Source: a virus
DNA length: 25,096 nt
Strand: one strand, 5' to 3'
Virus record (IMG/VR): IMGVR_UViG_3300042691_024397
Span: 1 to 25,096 of that record
The notes below the pieces were generated by a model. That model was not told where the DNA came from, made no database searches, and saw nothing but the letters and a program-made list of their open reading frames with translations. This document shows positions 7,480 through 13,761 of this stretch, in pieces. Position 1 is the stretch's first letter. The number at the start of each line of letters is the position of its first letter. Made by a program: the position numbers and the translations under genes.

Positions 7480-7522
7480 AGCCTTGGGAGTGGCGGGTAG
7501 GGGTGAGCCTACTCCCAAGGCT
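7480..7522 (-). terminator. Hairpin, probable rho-independent terminator
   Basis: AGCCTTGGGAGT at 7480-7491 is perfectly complementary to ACTCCCAAGGCT at 7511-7522, giving a 12-bp stem with a 19-base loop that can fold a further 5-bp inner stem (GTAGG/CCTAC). On the minus strand the stem is followed by TTT after GGCT, a short U tract. It lies 20 bases after the stop of the Pro-rich membrane protein. The short U tract makes efficient termination uncertain; an RNA-processing or attenuating hairpin is the alternative. Confidence 0.6.
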
Positions 7523-7542
7523 CCGACGTGCATCGGCTCGGG

Positions 7543-7833
7543 TTATCTCCGAAACAGCCGGGGGAACAATCGCCGTCTCGGCTGGGGTGCGTAATACTGC
7601 TGCGGCTCGGCTTGCTTCACTTCGGGCTCGACCGGCGGCATCGGGTCTGGCTCGGGAATCACTTCAATCGGGGCAACCGGGGGCTCGGGCTTCGGCTCCG
7701 GCTTCACTTCCACGATCTCGGGCTCCTCCTCAATCACTTCTGGAGCAACCGGCCTGGCGAGCATGGCCGCGATCGACGAACCGATCACGACTACTGCCAC
7801 GCAAATCGCGAATACCGTGAGGGCGTTTTTCAT
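7543..7833 (-). CDS. Membrane-anchored Pro/Glu-rich protein, spanin- or TonB-like layout
   Basis: The gene encodes 96 residues from the ATG at 7833, which forms an ATGA overlap with the stop of the 45-residue gene upstream. A membrane helix (about residues 5-26: LTVFAICVAVVVIGSSIAAML) is followed by a Pro/Glu/Val-rich stretch (EVKPEPKPEPPVAPIEV and similar) and a basic C-terminus ending RRRLFPRLFRR. The Pro/Glu-rich part would be extended, spanning distance between membranes or through the cell wall. That layout fits inner-membrane spanins and TonB-like linkers, but no specific family can be assigned. A longer frame starting at 7917 exists but the added part is the shadow of the upstream gene. 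Confidence 0.65.
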   Translation of the reverse strand: MKNALTVFAICVAVVVIGSSIAAMLARPVAPEVIEEEPEIVEVKPEPKPEPPVAPIEVIPEPDPMPPVEPEVKQAEPQQYYAPQPRRRLFPRLFRR

Positions 7834-7967
7834 AGTCCAATGAGGAATCCAATCGCGGTCCCGATGGCGAAAACGATGGCGATGAAGCAACCAAGGAAAA
7901 ATCCAGCCGCCTTCCAATGGCGGTTGCCGTCGTTTACGTCGGGGAACGGATTGAGGGGGTCAAACAT
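7830..7967 (-). CDS. 45-residue membrane protein, probable holin or antiholin
   Basis: This gene is short and easily missed. Its ATG at 7967 overlaps the stop of the cysteine-peptidase gene by one base (TAATG), and its TGA overlaps the next ATG by four bases (ATGA). The protein starts MFDPLNPFPDVNDGNR, then has one strong membrane helix (about residues 21-45: GFFLGCFIAIVFAIGTAIGF) ending right at the C-terminus. Coupling on both sides is strong evidence that it is translated. Size, single helix and position next to a peptidase gene fit a holin or antiholin; a small accessory membrane peptide is the alternative. Confidence 0.72.
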   Translation of the reverse strand: MFDPLNPFPDVNDGNRHWKAAGFFLGCFIAIVFAIGTAIGFLIGL

Positions 7968-8860
7968 TACGCGCCTCCCGGCTTCATCCAATCATCGGGA
8001 ACGGTCATAGACGCGATCGCGAACGCGCCACCCCAGGCACTCTTGATCGTGCGGAGCGAGTCGTACCGCGTCACGTCATACGAATCGGGGTAAGCCGCCG
8101 ACGACAGGTTGTCGCCCTCGAAGATCAATTGCGCCCACGGGATGGCATGGCCGTTGCGACCGACGCTCACGAGGTAGCCGTGCAGCACGAGGCAAACCGC
8201 CTCTTCCCACGAACCAGGGAAGATCACTTCCAGCGGCTTGAACCATTTCGCGGTCTCTTCCCAGCCTTCGGGGAAGCGAGAGACGGCAACCCAAGGCCCG
8301 CTCGATTGATTCTGGTTGCCTTGGCCGGTCGTTCCTTGTAGGGCGTGCTTGAGTCCGTATTCGTGCGGCTGAATCTTTTCGGGGAGCATTCCCCGCCGGC
8401 AAGCGATCTCCATGACCTGCCGCACATTCGCCCCGCCCCATTGCCGGGGATTGGCTTCGGCGTAGACGGACAGAGGAGAAAGCCAGACCGAGCCCTTATT
8501 GGACTCCTCGTAACGCCGACCCTTCACTGGCCCATCGGCGAAGATGATCCCCCGCTGGCGATTGCGGCAGGCTTCCGCGTTCGACCGCAGGGAGTGACAA
8601 GTACACTCGTGGGTCGGCGACTGGTTGGTATACCGATCGACGTAGTTAATGCCCCAGGTATGGTACTTGTCATTGTCACGCGCCCGATCGGCCCAGTCCT
8701 TCGGCTCGATCCATAGGCCACGCGGGAAGTCTCTCGATGCCGCACCGCAGGCATCCTTCAGGTTGTCTTGCGTGTCTTCGGCCGCCAAGTCATCCGGGTA
8801 TCCGCTCGGCGGCAGGATGACATCGACCAGGGCGGGATCGACGGGTAGGAAGCTATTCAT
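7967..8860 (-). CDS. Papain-like (C1-type) cysteine peptidase domain protein
   Basis: This 297-residue protein shows an order of residues like a papain-fold peptidase. A candidate oxyanion Gln80 in TNQSPTHECTCHS is followed by Cys86 and Cys88, of which one may be the nucleophile. A Gly-His pair (GRNGHAIPW, His238) fits the catalytic histidine. The usual Asn-Ser-Trp is not obvious; YPDSYD or SAWGG near 257-277 may replace it. The N-terminal 45 residues look like a short propeptide-like extension, with no signal peptide. Lying among membrane genes, it may be a lysis enzyme, a virion-processing protease or a factor that attacks host proteins. The fold is inferred from motifs only. Its start overlaps the upstream stop as ATGA. 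Confidence 0.7.
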   Translation of the reverse strand: MNSFLPVDPALVDVILPPSGYPDDLAAEDTQDNLKDACGAASRDFPRGLWIEPKDWADRARDNDKYHTWGINYVDRYTNQSPTHECTCHSLRSNAEACRNRQRGIIFADGPVKGRRYEESNKGSVWLSPLSVYAEANPRQWGGANVRQVMEIACRRGMLPEKIQPHEYGLKHALQGTTGQGNQNQSSGPWVAVSRFPEGWEETAKWFKPLEVIFPGSWEEAVCLVLHGYLVSVGRNGHAIPWAQLIFEGDNLSSAAYPDSYDVTRYDSLRTIKSAWGGAFAIASMTVPDDWMKPGGA

Positions 8861-9255
8861 TTCACGGCCCCCTCGACATCGGCTTCGGTCTCAGGAGCCT
8901 TGATGATCTTCGTCACCTTGTCGCCGGCTAAGACCACAAGTGCTGGCAGTCCGGCCTCTTGCGCGGCCTTGAGCGAGACTTTGTATTGCTCGGGAGTTTC
9001 GCCCGTCCCGTCCACTGTGTCTTCCTCAAAGGTGGTGGCGACGATGCCGGCGCGATTGAGCTTGTCGAGAGCGGCGAGAACGGGAGGAGGAACCGAGCCC
9101 GAATCCTTTTCGTAGATGTAGGTCGCAGCCGTGACCTTGGCGGGAGCGGGCGTCACCCAGGGCAGTGTCGGCAGTTCGAGCTTGCCCGATTGCCAGACCA
9201 GAGCACCGGCCAGCAACGCGAAGATCACCAACAGCGATAGCGTGTCGCGCTTCAC
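8857..9255 (-). CDS. Membrane-anchored thioredoxin-like protein
   Basis: Translation should start at the GTG at 9255, which overlaps the stop of the upstream gene by one base (TAGTG), giving 132 residues. An N-terminal helix (about 4-22: DTLSLLVIFALLAGALVW) acts as an anchor or signal. The soluble part has a thioredoxin-like alpha/beta pattern ending in AQEAGLPALVVLAGDKVTKI, a Gly-cis-Pro-like turn typical of that fold, but no CxxC pair, so redox chemistry is unlikely. A longer frame to 9498 adds only Arg/Ala-rich shadow text. It is coupled to the cysteine peptidase by an ATGA overlap, and the pair may work together at the envelope. Confidence 0.7.
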   Translation of the reverse strand: MKRDTLSLLVIFALLAGALVWQSGKLELPTLPWVTPAPAKVTAATYIYEKDSGSVPPPVLAALDKLNRAGIVATTFEEDTVDGTGETPEQYKVSLKAAQEAGLPALVVLAGDKVTKIIKAPETEADVEGAVK

Positions 9256-9554
9256 TATTTCGGCCCCTCGTCCTTCATGGCTTGCTTGATGGCCGGGACG
9301 AGCAGCGGAATCAGCAGCGGCAAAATCTGCTTGACGATATCGAGCACCGGCGTCGGAGAAGGCGAGGGCGTCACAGGGACGGGGGAGGGCGGCGGCGTTT
9401 CCACCGGCGCGGGAGTGATCGGCTCGACCAGATTGAACTTCCGCTTGAGAATGTCCCAGACCGCGACAAGCAAGGCGGCAACGAGGGGCACCCACCACTC
9501 GGTCGGAGTCGTAGGCACGGGGGGAGTCTGTGCGAGAAGAGTTGCGAAGTCCAT
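9255..9554 (-). CDS. Small membrane protein with Pro-rich linker, holin-like candidate
   Basis: The gene encodes 99 residues from the ATG at 9554. A membrane helix lies at about residues 20-37 (WWVPLVAALLVAVWDIL), followed by a basic turn (KRKF), a Pro/Thr/Ser-rich linker, and a second hydrophobic stretch near the C-terminus (VLDIVKQILPLLIPLLVPAI) with a lysine-rich end. Two hydrophobic segments around a flexible linker fit a membrane-active protein. No clear ribosome-binding site precedes the ATG; the alternative upstream TTG at 9644 is no better and adds shadow-like text. Confidence 0.62.
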   Translation of the reverse strand: MDFATLLAQTPPVPTTPTEWWVPLVAALLVAVWDILKRKFNLVEPITPAPVETPPPSPVPVTPSPSPTPVLDIVKQILPLLIPLLVPAIKQAMKDEGPK

Positions 9555-9666
9555 AGACGACGGCCCGGCAAAGATCAACGCTCGACCCACGTTGGGGAGC
9601 GACCGCCGTAGATCGGCAGGACCGGGTGGTCTGCTCGGCTGCAAGGGGCAGCCCAGTTAAGACGAA

Positions 9667-9879
9667 TTATTGCCTTGGTTTGCGCGGATTGCAACGTCGT
9701 TTTCGTGCTCGGCGGCTGCAATCTGGGGCAGGCTTGGGGCGTTTATCCAGGGGCGAATGCTCCCTTAGTTCGGGATTCGCCCCTGAAACTACGCTGATAT
9801 CGACCCCGTGAACGTCCCGCACAATGAGGAGTTCCAAGCCTGGCCACTTCCAGTTGTGCTTGCCGCGTTTGATACGCAT
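9667..9879 (-). CDS. Small basic hypothetical protein, 70 aa
   Basis: The frame starts at the ATG at 9879, chosen because AAAGGA lies six bases upstream; an ATG at 9885 is directly against that site. The protein has an alternating strand segment (WPGLELLIVRDVHGVDISVV) and a strongly basic, Cys-containing C-terminus (CSRRARKRRCNPRKPRQ). The basic tail suggests nucleic-acid contact but this is a guess. No family is recognised. Confidence 0.45.
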   Translation of the reverse strand: MRIKRGKHNWKWPGLELLIVRDVHGVDISVVSGANPELREHSPLDKRPKPAPDCSRRARKRRCNPRKPRQ

Positions 9880-9948
9880 GTGCATTCCTTTGCCGCTGGT
9901 TTCCTGAAACTCCCGCCCCAAGTTCCGCCCTTGCGATGGCGGCTACAC

Positions 9949-10875
9949 CTACGATCCTTTTTTCATCTTCATAGTTCGGACGGCGCGGAGGGCGGCAATT
10001 CGACCGCGAAGACCTTCATCGATTTGGCACGACTTAGACATTCCCTCAGAAACCCAACGCTGCCATTTAGGCAATTGCTCCTTTGGGATCTCGGCGATCC
10101 TTTCTGCGCCCCACCTATGCACCACCGAATCAAACCACTGACCGCTAGTTTTGCTGCGGTAAGAATTTGGCTGCGCTTGCCACATCTGAAAGCAATCCCT
10201 AGCGAATTCTGGGTAGATTGCTATTTGAATTCTATTGGCTCCGCCGTTCTCTTCCCTGCTTTGATAAGCACGCGGGCCTTCCAGGTCGGCAAAATGCAGT
10301 AGCAATGTCGATAGCCAATTAGCGCCTCGGTGCTTCACAACGTCGAATTGCGGGAGATTGTTTTGCCACATTTCCCGATTGAGTTCCATCGACTTTCGGA
10401 GAAGGTTTGTATGTGCATCGCGTCCGCGAAGCAGATTGAGGGAGATTATCGTTCCCGCATGCGGCGCATTGCTCATTATCAAGCACTTAGGCAATTCCGA
10501 CACCTCGTAAACCATGCCCTGACACAGATCAGCATCGACAACATCGATCGGCCAATCCGATGGCCAGTTCATCAGCACTTGCTGAAGCGAGCCGCGTATA
10601 GCTAAACCGCCTTCATCTCTCACGGCGTCAACGCGATCTTGAACGATATCGACCGCGATAAGATTGTGATTTGCGAATCCTTTGGCGAGTGCTTTCTGTC
10701 GGTCGTGATCTTCCGGGCCGACGAGATAGAGAACGGTTTTCTCGCTTAGCCGTCGTGCCTTCTCCGCTGGCGTGATGCGGTCATTGAAGTTGACGCAACC
10801 CCTCGCAATCGCGTTCCACTTCCAGCCGCGCCAAGTGTCCTTGCTCGCATCGACGTATGCTTCTGCGCCTTTCAT
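9949..10875 (-). CDS. Rossmann-like phage protein of unknown function (methyltransferase-like N-half)
   Basis: This 308-residue protein opens with a helical segment (KGAEAYVDASKDTWRGWKW), then has a Rossmann-like stretch: VLYLVGPEDHDRQKALAKGF, HNLIAVDIVQDRVDAVRDEGG, a long helix, and PIDVVDADLCQGM. The glycine-poor first loop and IAVD strand resemble a nucleotide- or SAM-binding half, but I see neither a DPPY/SPPY nor a PCQ active site, so it is not a standard DNA methyltransferase. The C-terminal half is Trp- and Arg-rich (NREMWQNNLPQFDVVKHRGANW, PEFARDCFQMWQ). It could bind nucleic acid or act as a nucleotidyl- or methyl-transfer enzyme of an unknown type. The ATG at 10875 has a GAGGGGGGA ribosome-binding site. 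Confidence 0.7.
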   Translation of the reverse strand: MKGAEAYVDASKDTWRGWKWNAIARGCVNFNDRITPAEKARRLSEKTVLYLVGPEDHDRQKALAKGFANHNLIAVDIVQDRVDAVRDEGGLAIRGSLQQVLMNWPSDWPIDVVDADLCQGMVYEVSELPKCLIMSNAPHAGTIISLNLLRGRDAHTNLLRKSMELNREMWQNNLPQFDVVKHRGANWLSTLLLHFADLEGPRAYQSREENGGANRIQIAIYPEFARDCFQMWQAQPNSYRSKTSGQWFDSVVHRWGAERIAEIPKEQLPKWQRWVSEGMSKSCQIDEGLRGRIAALRAVRTMKMKKGS

Positions 10876-10894
10876 TCCCCCCTCGCTTTCTGGT

Positions 10895-11368
10895 TTACTG
10901 ACTCACCGCTTTGACGAAACGCACAAACTCCGTCGCCACCGGGCAACTCTGCATCTTCGATAGCTTCTCTCCGAGTGTGGCAACCGCTCGCGGGATAATT
11001 CCCGTCGCGCCGGTGAAATCAGAGGCGTCGCCGGGATGGTGAAGCTGCTCACCCCTCCCTAGTCGTTCCCGAAGCACTTGCACCTTCTCGGGGGAACCGG
11101 GAAGATGCTTCGTCGGTTCGCATGGCTTCTCGATTGCCGGGCCGACCTGGACATAATCGTGGCACTTGCGACATAACTCTTGCGTGCTGCACGCCGCGCC
11201 GCATTGCCGACATTGATTGTCAGTCGGCTTCGGATCGCGGACTATGTTGCGGCAGATCATCCGCACGGTATTAGGACTGATGTGGAGCTTGACCGCGATC
11301 TCGACATAGCCCTCGCCCTTCTGGTACATCCGCCGGGCTGCCTCGTTTCTCTCGTTGATGGATTGCAT
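10895..11368 (-). CDS. HTH protein with zinc-ribbon, putative DNA-binding
   Basis: The gene encodes 157 residues from the ATG at 11368, with AGGAG upstream. Residues about 4-43 form a helix-turn-helix of the sigma-region-4/LuxR-like type (ARRMYQKGEGYVEIAVKLHI then SPNTVRMICRNIV). A compact C4 zinc-binding knuckle follows (CRQCGAACSTQELCRKC; Cys53, Cys56, Cys66, Cys69). The C-terminal half is unassigned (SPEKVQVLRERLGRGEQLHHPGD is its most structured part). The order HTH plus zinc fits a phage transcription regulator, sigma-like or late-gene activator. Its place at the boundary between the replication block and the membrane block supports control of late genes, as inference only. Confidence 0.7.
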   Translation of the reverse strand: MQSINERNEAARRMYQKGEGYVEIAVKLHISPNTVRMICRNIVRDPKPTDNQCRQCGAACSTQELCRKCHDYVQVGPAIEKPCEPTKHLPGSPEKVQVLRERLGRGEQLHHPGDASDFTGATGIIPRAVATLGEKLSKMQSCPVATEFVRFVKAVSQ

Positions 11369-11381
11369 TCCCTTGCGTCTC

Positions 11382-11600
11382 CTAGGACTGTCCAATCCCC
11401 GCTGTCAAAACGAAATCTTGCCACTCGCCAACGTCGATGAACGGCAGCCGATCGAATTTCTTGCGCTCGCAGAGATAGAGCAATTCATTTCGCTCCCCTT
11501 CCAGCGCTTGGATGATCGCTCGCATTCTGCCGTTCTCTCTCGCCAGTTCTTCATAGCGGTGCCTCCAAGTCAGTTCGTCGCTCGTCGTGAGTTCAATCAT
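11382..11600 (-). CDS. Small coiled-coil hypothetical protein, 72 aa
   Basis: The start is the ATG at 11600, chosen for GGGAG eight bases upstream; the longer frame to 11726 adds the shadow of the previous gene. The centre is a long helix with heptad character (RYEELARENGRMRAIIQALEGERNELLYL). It overlaps the upstream gene by eight bases. Function is unknown. Confidence 0.6.
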   Translation of the reverse strand: MIELTTSDELTWRHRYEELARENGRMRAIIQALEGERNELLYLCERKKFDRLPFIDVGEWQDFVLTAGIGQS

Positions 11601-11790
11601 TGGCTTGCTCCCTGTCGAGAATCGAGATGTAGTAATCGGCCACGTTCTCCTGATCGACCTGTAATTGCGACTTCGCGTACTCGAATCGCGAGAAATTCGT
11701 GGGTAGATCGCTCGGGTAAACAGCATCGAGTAACTCGCCCGCGTTCACTCTCCGTAACCGATCAATCGCCTCTCGAATGGAATCGTTCAT
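11593..11790 (-). CDS. Small hypothetical protein, 65 aa
   Basis: This is a helical small protein (DSIREAIDRLRRVNAGELLD, then FEYAKSQLQVDQENVADYY). A strong GGAGGAAAGGA lies before the ATG at 11790, which forms an ATGA overlap with the stop of the 56-residue gene. No family is recognised. Confidence 0.65.
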   Translation of the reverse strand: MNDSIREAIDRLRRVNAGELLDAVYPSDLPTNFSRFEYAKSQLQVDQENVADYYISILDREQAND

Positions 11791-11957
11791 TGCCAGTCCT
11801 TTCCTCCGAGTTCTTCTCTCAGCTCTCGGTTGTCCTTTTTCAGTGCGGCGATCTTGCCGAGTTCCGCGTCCAGAATCTTTTGCACCACTTCAATCGCCAA
11901 CGTCCAACTGCCGCCATTCGCGGCGAGGGCTCGGGTTAGCTCTTGTTCGAGGTCCAT
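11787..11957 (-). CDS. Small coiled-coil hypothetical protein, 56 aa
   Basis: This gene is too short for common cut-offs. It starts at the ATG at 11957 behind a strong GGGAGAGGGAGC and ends in a TGA that overlaps the next ATG by four bases. The protein (MDLEQELTRALAANGG..., then QKILDAELGKIAALKK and DNRELREELGG) is a helical hairpin with a coiled-coil half. Ribosome-binding site, coupling and composition together support translation. Function is unknown. Confidence 0.65.
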   Translation of the reverse strand: MDLEQELTRALAANGGSWTLAIEVVQKILDAELGKIAALKKDNRELREELGGKDWQ

Positions 11958-11984
11958 GCTCCCTCTCCCTTCCGCCCCTGGGGG

Positions 11985-12344
11985 CTACTCAACGATGTCC
12001 AGATAGATTTCCAACGCGCCATCCTTCCGAACCGCTCCCCGCATGATTCGTATCTCATCGAGCTGCGAGTCATCGAGCCAAACGCCCGCATGAGTCATCG
12101 CATCGAGCGGCGCTTTCAGGTAGTTATCCAAGTCCCTTCGCTTCCGATCTGGCGGGCAAGCGAGGATCGTCACCTTCAATCGGCCCTCGAATCTTCGCGC
12201 CACGCCAGCACATAGCACCGCCGCGATCACGTCGTCTCGGTACTGCCGCCCTTTAGCGCTAAGCAGTGTCTTGTGACCGACATGCCGCCAATAAGTATTC
12301 ATTGACGGCGGGAACGGGAGTTCAAACGCAAGGCTTCCTGCCAT
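11985..12344 (-). CDS. rusA: RusA-like Holliday-junction resolvase
   Basis: The gene encodes 119 residues from the ATG at 12344, matching the usual RusA length of about 120; the longer frame to 12422 adds only non-homologous text, and GGAG lies ten bases before 12344. The family signature is present in order: FELPFPPSMNTYWR at 7-20, then RRDLDNYLKAPLDAM with acidic residues Asp71 and Asp73, then GVWLDDSQL with Asp91/Asp92. RusA dimers cut four-way junctions in branched DNA, which frees concatemers before packaging. It fits the ERF annealing protein and endonuclease VII-like nuclease also present in the window. Confidence 0.95.
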   Translation of the reverse strand: MAGSLAFELPFPPSMNTYWRHVGHKTLLSAKGRQYRDDVIAAVLCAGVARRFEGRLKVTILACPPDRKRRDLDNYLKAPLDAMTHAGVWLDDSQLDEIRIMRGAVRKDGALEIYLDIVE

Positions 12345-12355
12345 TCTCTCGTCTC

Positions 12356-12553
12356 CTACTTTGCTTCCTCGATAACGAGAATCTTCACCACTTGATAACC
12401 TTCTTTTCGCAGCTCGCTCCACGGCCTCTCCAGTTGAGCCGTCAACTCGGCAACGGCGTCAGCGCGATAGAAGCTAACTGTCGATAGCAACGGACCTCCT
12501 GTCGGTCGCTTCGCCATCCACCACGTCGCGCTATTTGCTTTCCAGCTTGCCAT
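12356..12553 (-). CDS. Small hypothetical protein, 65 aa
   Basis: The ATG at 12553 has AAGGA eight bases upstream. The sequence has a strand (LLSTVSFYRAD), a helix (AVAELTAQLERPWSELRKEG) and a final strand (YQVVKILVIEE), a ferredoxin-like beta-alpha-beta arrangement. No catalytic residue is apparent. Function is unknown. Confidence 0.6.
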   Translation of the reverse strand: MASWKANSATWWMAKRPTGGPLLSTVSFYRADAVAELTAQLERPWSELRKEGYQVVKILVIEEAK

Positions 12554-12564
12554 CGGCTCGGTCC

Positions 12565-12780
12565 TTACTTGGGGAGTTCCAAAATCGTCTTCGCTCGCTC
12601 CGCAATTGCGTCTAAGTCCTCGGTCGATTTGTTCGCTCGCCAGTCGATCCAGGAACGTAGGACGGATCGAAGCTCTTGATACTCCACGCTCCGCGCTGCA
12701 GCGGATTCGGCCATCGAGTGGATCGAGGCTTTCAGGCGAATGATCTCCGCATCCCGCTCTGCGAGTTCGTTTTGGGTCAT
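12565..12780 (-). CDS. Small coiled-coil hypothetical protein, 71 aa
   Basis: The start is the ATG at 12780, which overlaps the stop of the upstream gene as ATGA; a longer frame to 12819 is only shadow. The protein is a helix with heptads (ELAERDAEIIRLKASIHSM) and a second helical part (YQELRSVLRSWIDWRANKS). Function is unknown. Confidence 0.62.
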   Translation of the reverse strand: MTQNELAERDAEIIRLKASIHSMAESAAARSVEYQELRSVLRSWIDWRANKSTEDLDAIAERAKTILELPK

Positions 12781-13268
12781 TTCAAAAGCTCCCTGAGTTT
12801 GGCTTCGGCTTCCGGCCAATCATCGGCAAGGTATTCTCGCGCCGCTGCCTTGATCGCCGCCAACTCGGCTTCTAGCTCGGAGCATTCCGCGTCTCTCGCC
12901 GCAAGCCGCGTGCGAAGCCCTTCAGCCTGATATGCCGCGCCGTTGGCGAGTCCCGTCAGCCGCTCGATCTCACCCAGCAACGAGGGCAGGGCGTTCGCGG
13001 CGGCGACGATAAATTCCATGTCCGCTTGTGCCTGGAATTGTTCGTCCGATCCCTTCTCAACGGTTCTGCCAGCGATATCAAAGCAAGGAAACCCAAAGAC
13101 TAATCCATCCACGCCAACATCCGGCCTTGAAGAGTCGTGGACCACGACTTTCTCAATGGCGCATTCTCGGAAAGCCCCCTTGGCGTCGTCCCATCCGTGC
13201 CACCACTGGCCCGGCGTCACCTTCGCCAGCTTCGCCTTCAAATCAGCAATCGTTTCGTCGATGCTCAT
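12777..13268 (-). CDS. Ea22-like phage accessory protein
   Basis: The gene encodes 163 residues from the ATG at 13268, an ATGA overlap with the upstream stop. The layout resembles the ead/Ea22-like accessory family: an N-terminal helix, a TPGQWWHGWDD segment, a beta-rich centre (FRECAIEKVVVHDSS, GLVFGFPCFD), then the typical ADMEFIVAAANALPSLLGEIERL followed by a long coiled coil and a helical C-terminus. The family is common in temperate phage early regions; its function is not established. Assignment is by pattern, moderate. Confidence 0.65.
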   Translation of the reverse strand: MSIDETIADLKAKLAKVTPGQWWHGWDDAKGAFRECAIEKVVVHDSSRPDVGVDGLVFGFPCFDIAGRTVEKGSDEQFQAQADMEFIVAAANALPSLLGEIERLTGLANGAAYQAEGLRTRLAARDAECSELEAELAAIKAAAREYLADDWPEAEAKLRELLK

Positions 13269-13435
13269 TCGTCCCCTCCTAGCCCGCAGGCTTCGTAAAG
13301 TTTCTCCATGATCTTCCCGCGATCGCAAATCGCTTGCGGGATTTCCGGCTCGGGGCAATTCAGCACGATCATGTCGGCTTCGTACAGTTCGGCAACCAAC
13401 TGCCGAAGCTCGAATAGCGCTTGTGCGTCACTCAT
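13265..13435 (-). CDS. Small hypothetical protein, 56 aa
   Basis: The start is the ATG at 13435, with GGAGG six bases upstream; the frame upstream of it is Arg-rich shadow. The protein is helical (QALFELRQLVAELYEAD) with a Pro-rich loop (PEPEIPQAICDRG) and a second helix. It couples to the Ea22-like gene by ATGA. Function is unknown. Confidence 0.6.
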   Translation of the reverse strand: MSDAQALFELRQLVAELYEADMIVLNCPEPEIPQAICDRGKIMEKLYEACGLGGDE

Positions 13436-13457
13436 TTTCTGCCTCCATCGCGATCTC

Positions 13458-13748
13458 CTAGGTAAACATCTGCTTTTGAATCGGAATCGGCGGAATCTCT
13501 TCCGGCTCCCTGCCGTCGTACTCATCAAGAGCCCGCAGTAAGATTTCTAAATACCTCTTCTCGGCTTCTGCCTTGGCTTCCTCTATCGTCTTGAATCCCT
13601 GACCCGTTGGCCCACCATCGACTTCGCACCACCACTTCTCCGGCCCGCCGAAAACTTCCAGGTCGCCGATGATGGACTGAGCGATAAGCATTCCTTCGGC
13701 AAGCTCGGACTCTTCCCAGACGAGCGGCTTGGGAACGTAGGATGTCAT
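13458..13748 (-). CDS. Small hypothetical protein, 96 aa
   Basis: The start is the ATG at 13748, preceded by GGGGGACTACC. The protein contains a helix (SELAEGMLIAQSIIG), a compact WWCEVDGGP...GFKTIEEAKAEAEKRY motif of the 'strand-turn-T.eeAk..a' type found in small phage proteins, and a Pro-rich tail (EEIPPIPIQK). Function is unknown. Confidence 0.6.
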   Translation of the reverse strand: MTSYVPKPLVWEESELAEGMLIAQSIIGDLEVFGGPEKWWCEVDGGPTGQGFKTIEEAKAEAEKRYLEILLRALDEYDGREPEEIPPIPIQKQMFT

Positions 13749-13761
13749 TGGTAGTCCCCCG

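Noticed and set aside
9165-9660. Plus-strand frames of 120-150 codons around the membrane genes
   Set aside because: Gly/Arg-rich shadows of Pro-rich coding sequence on the other strand.
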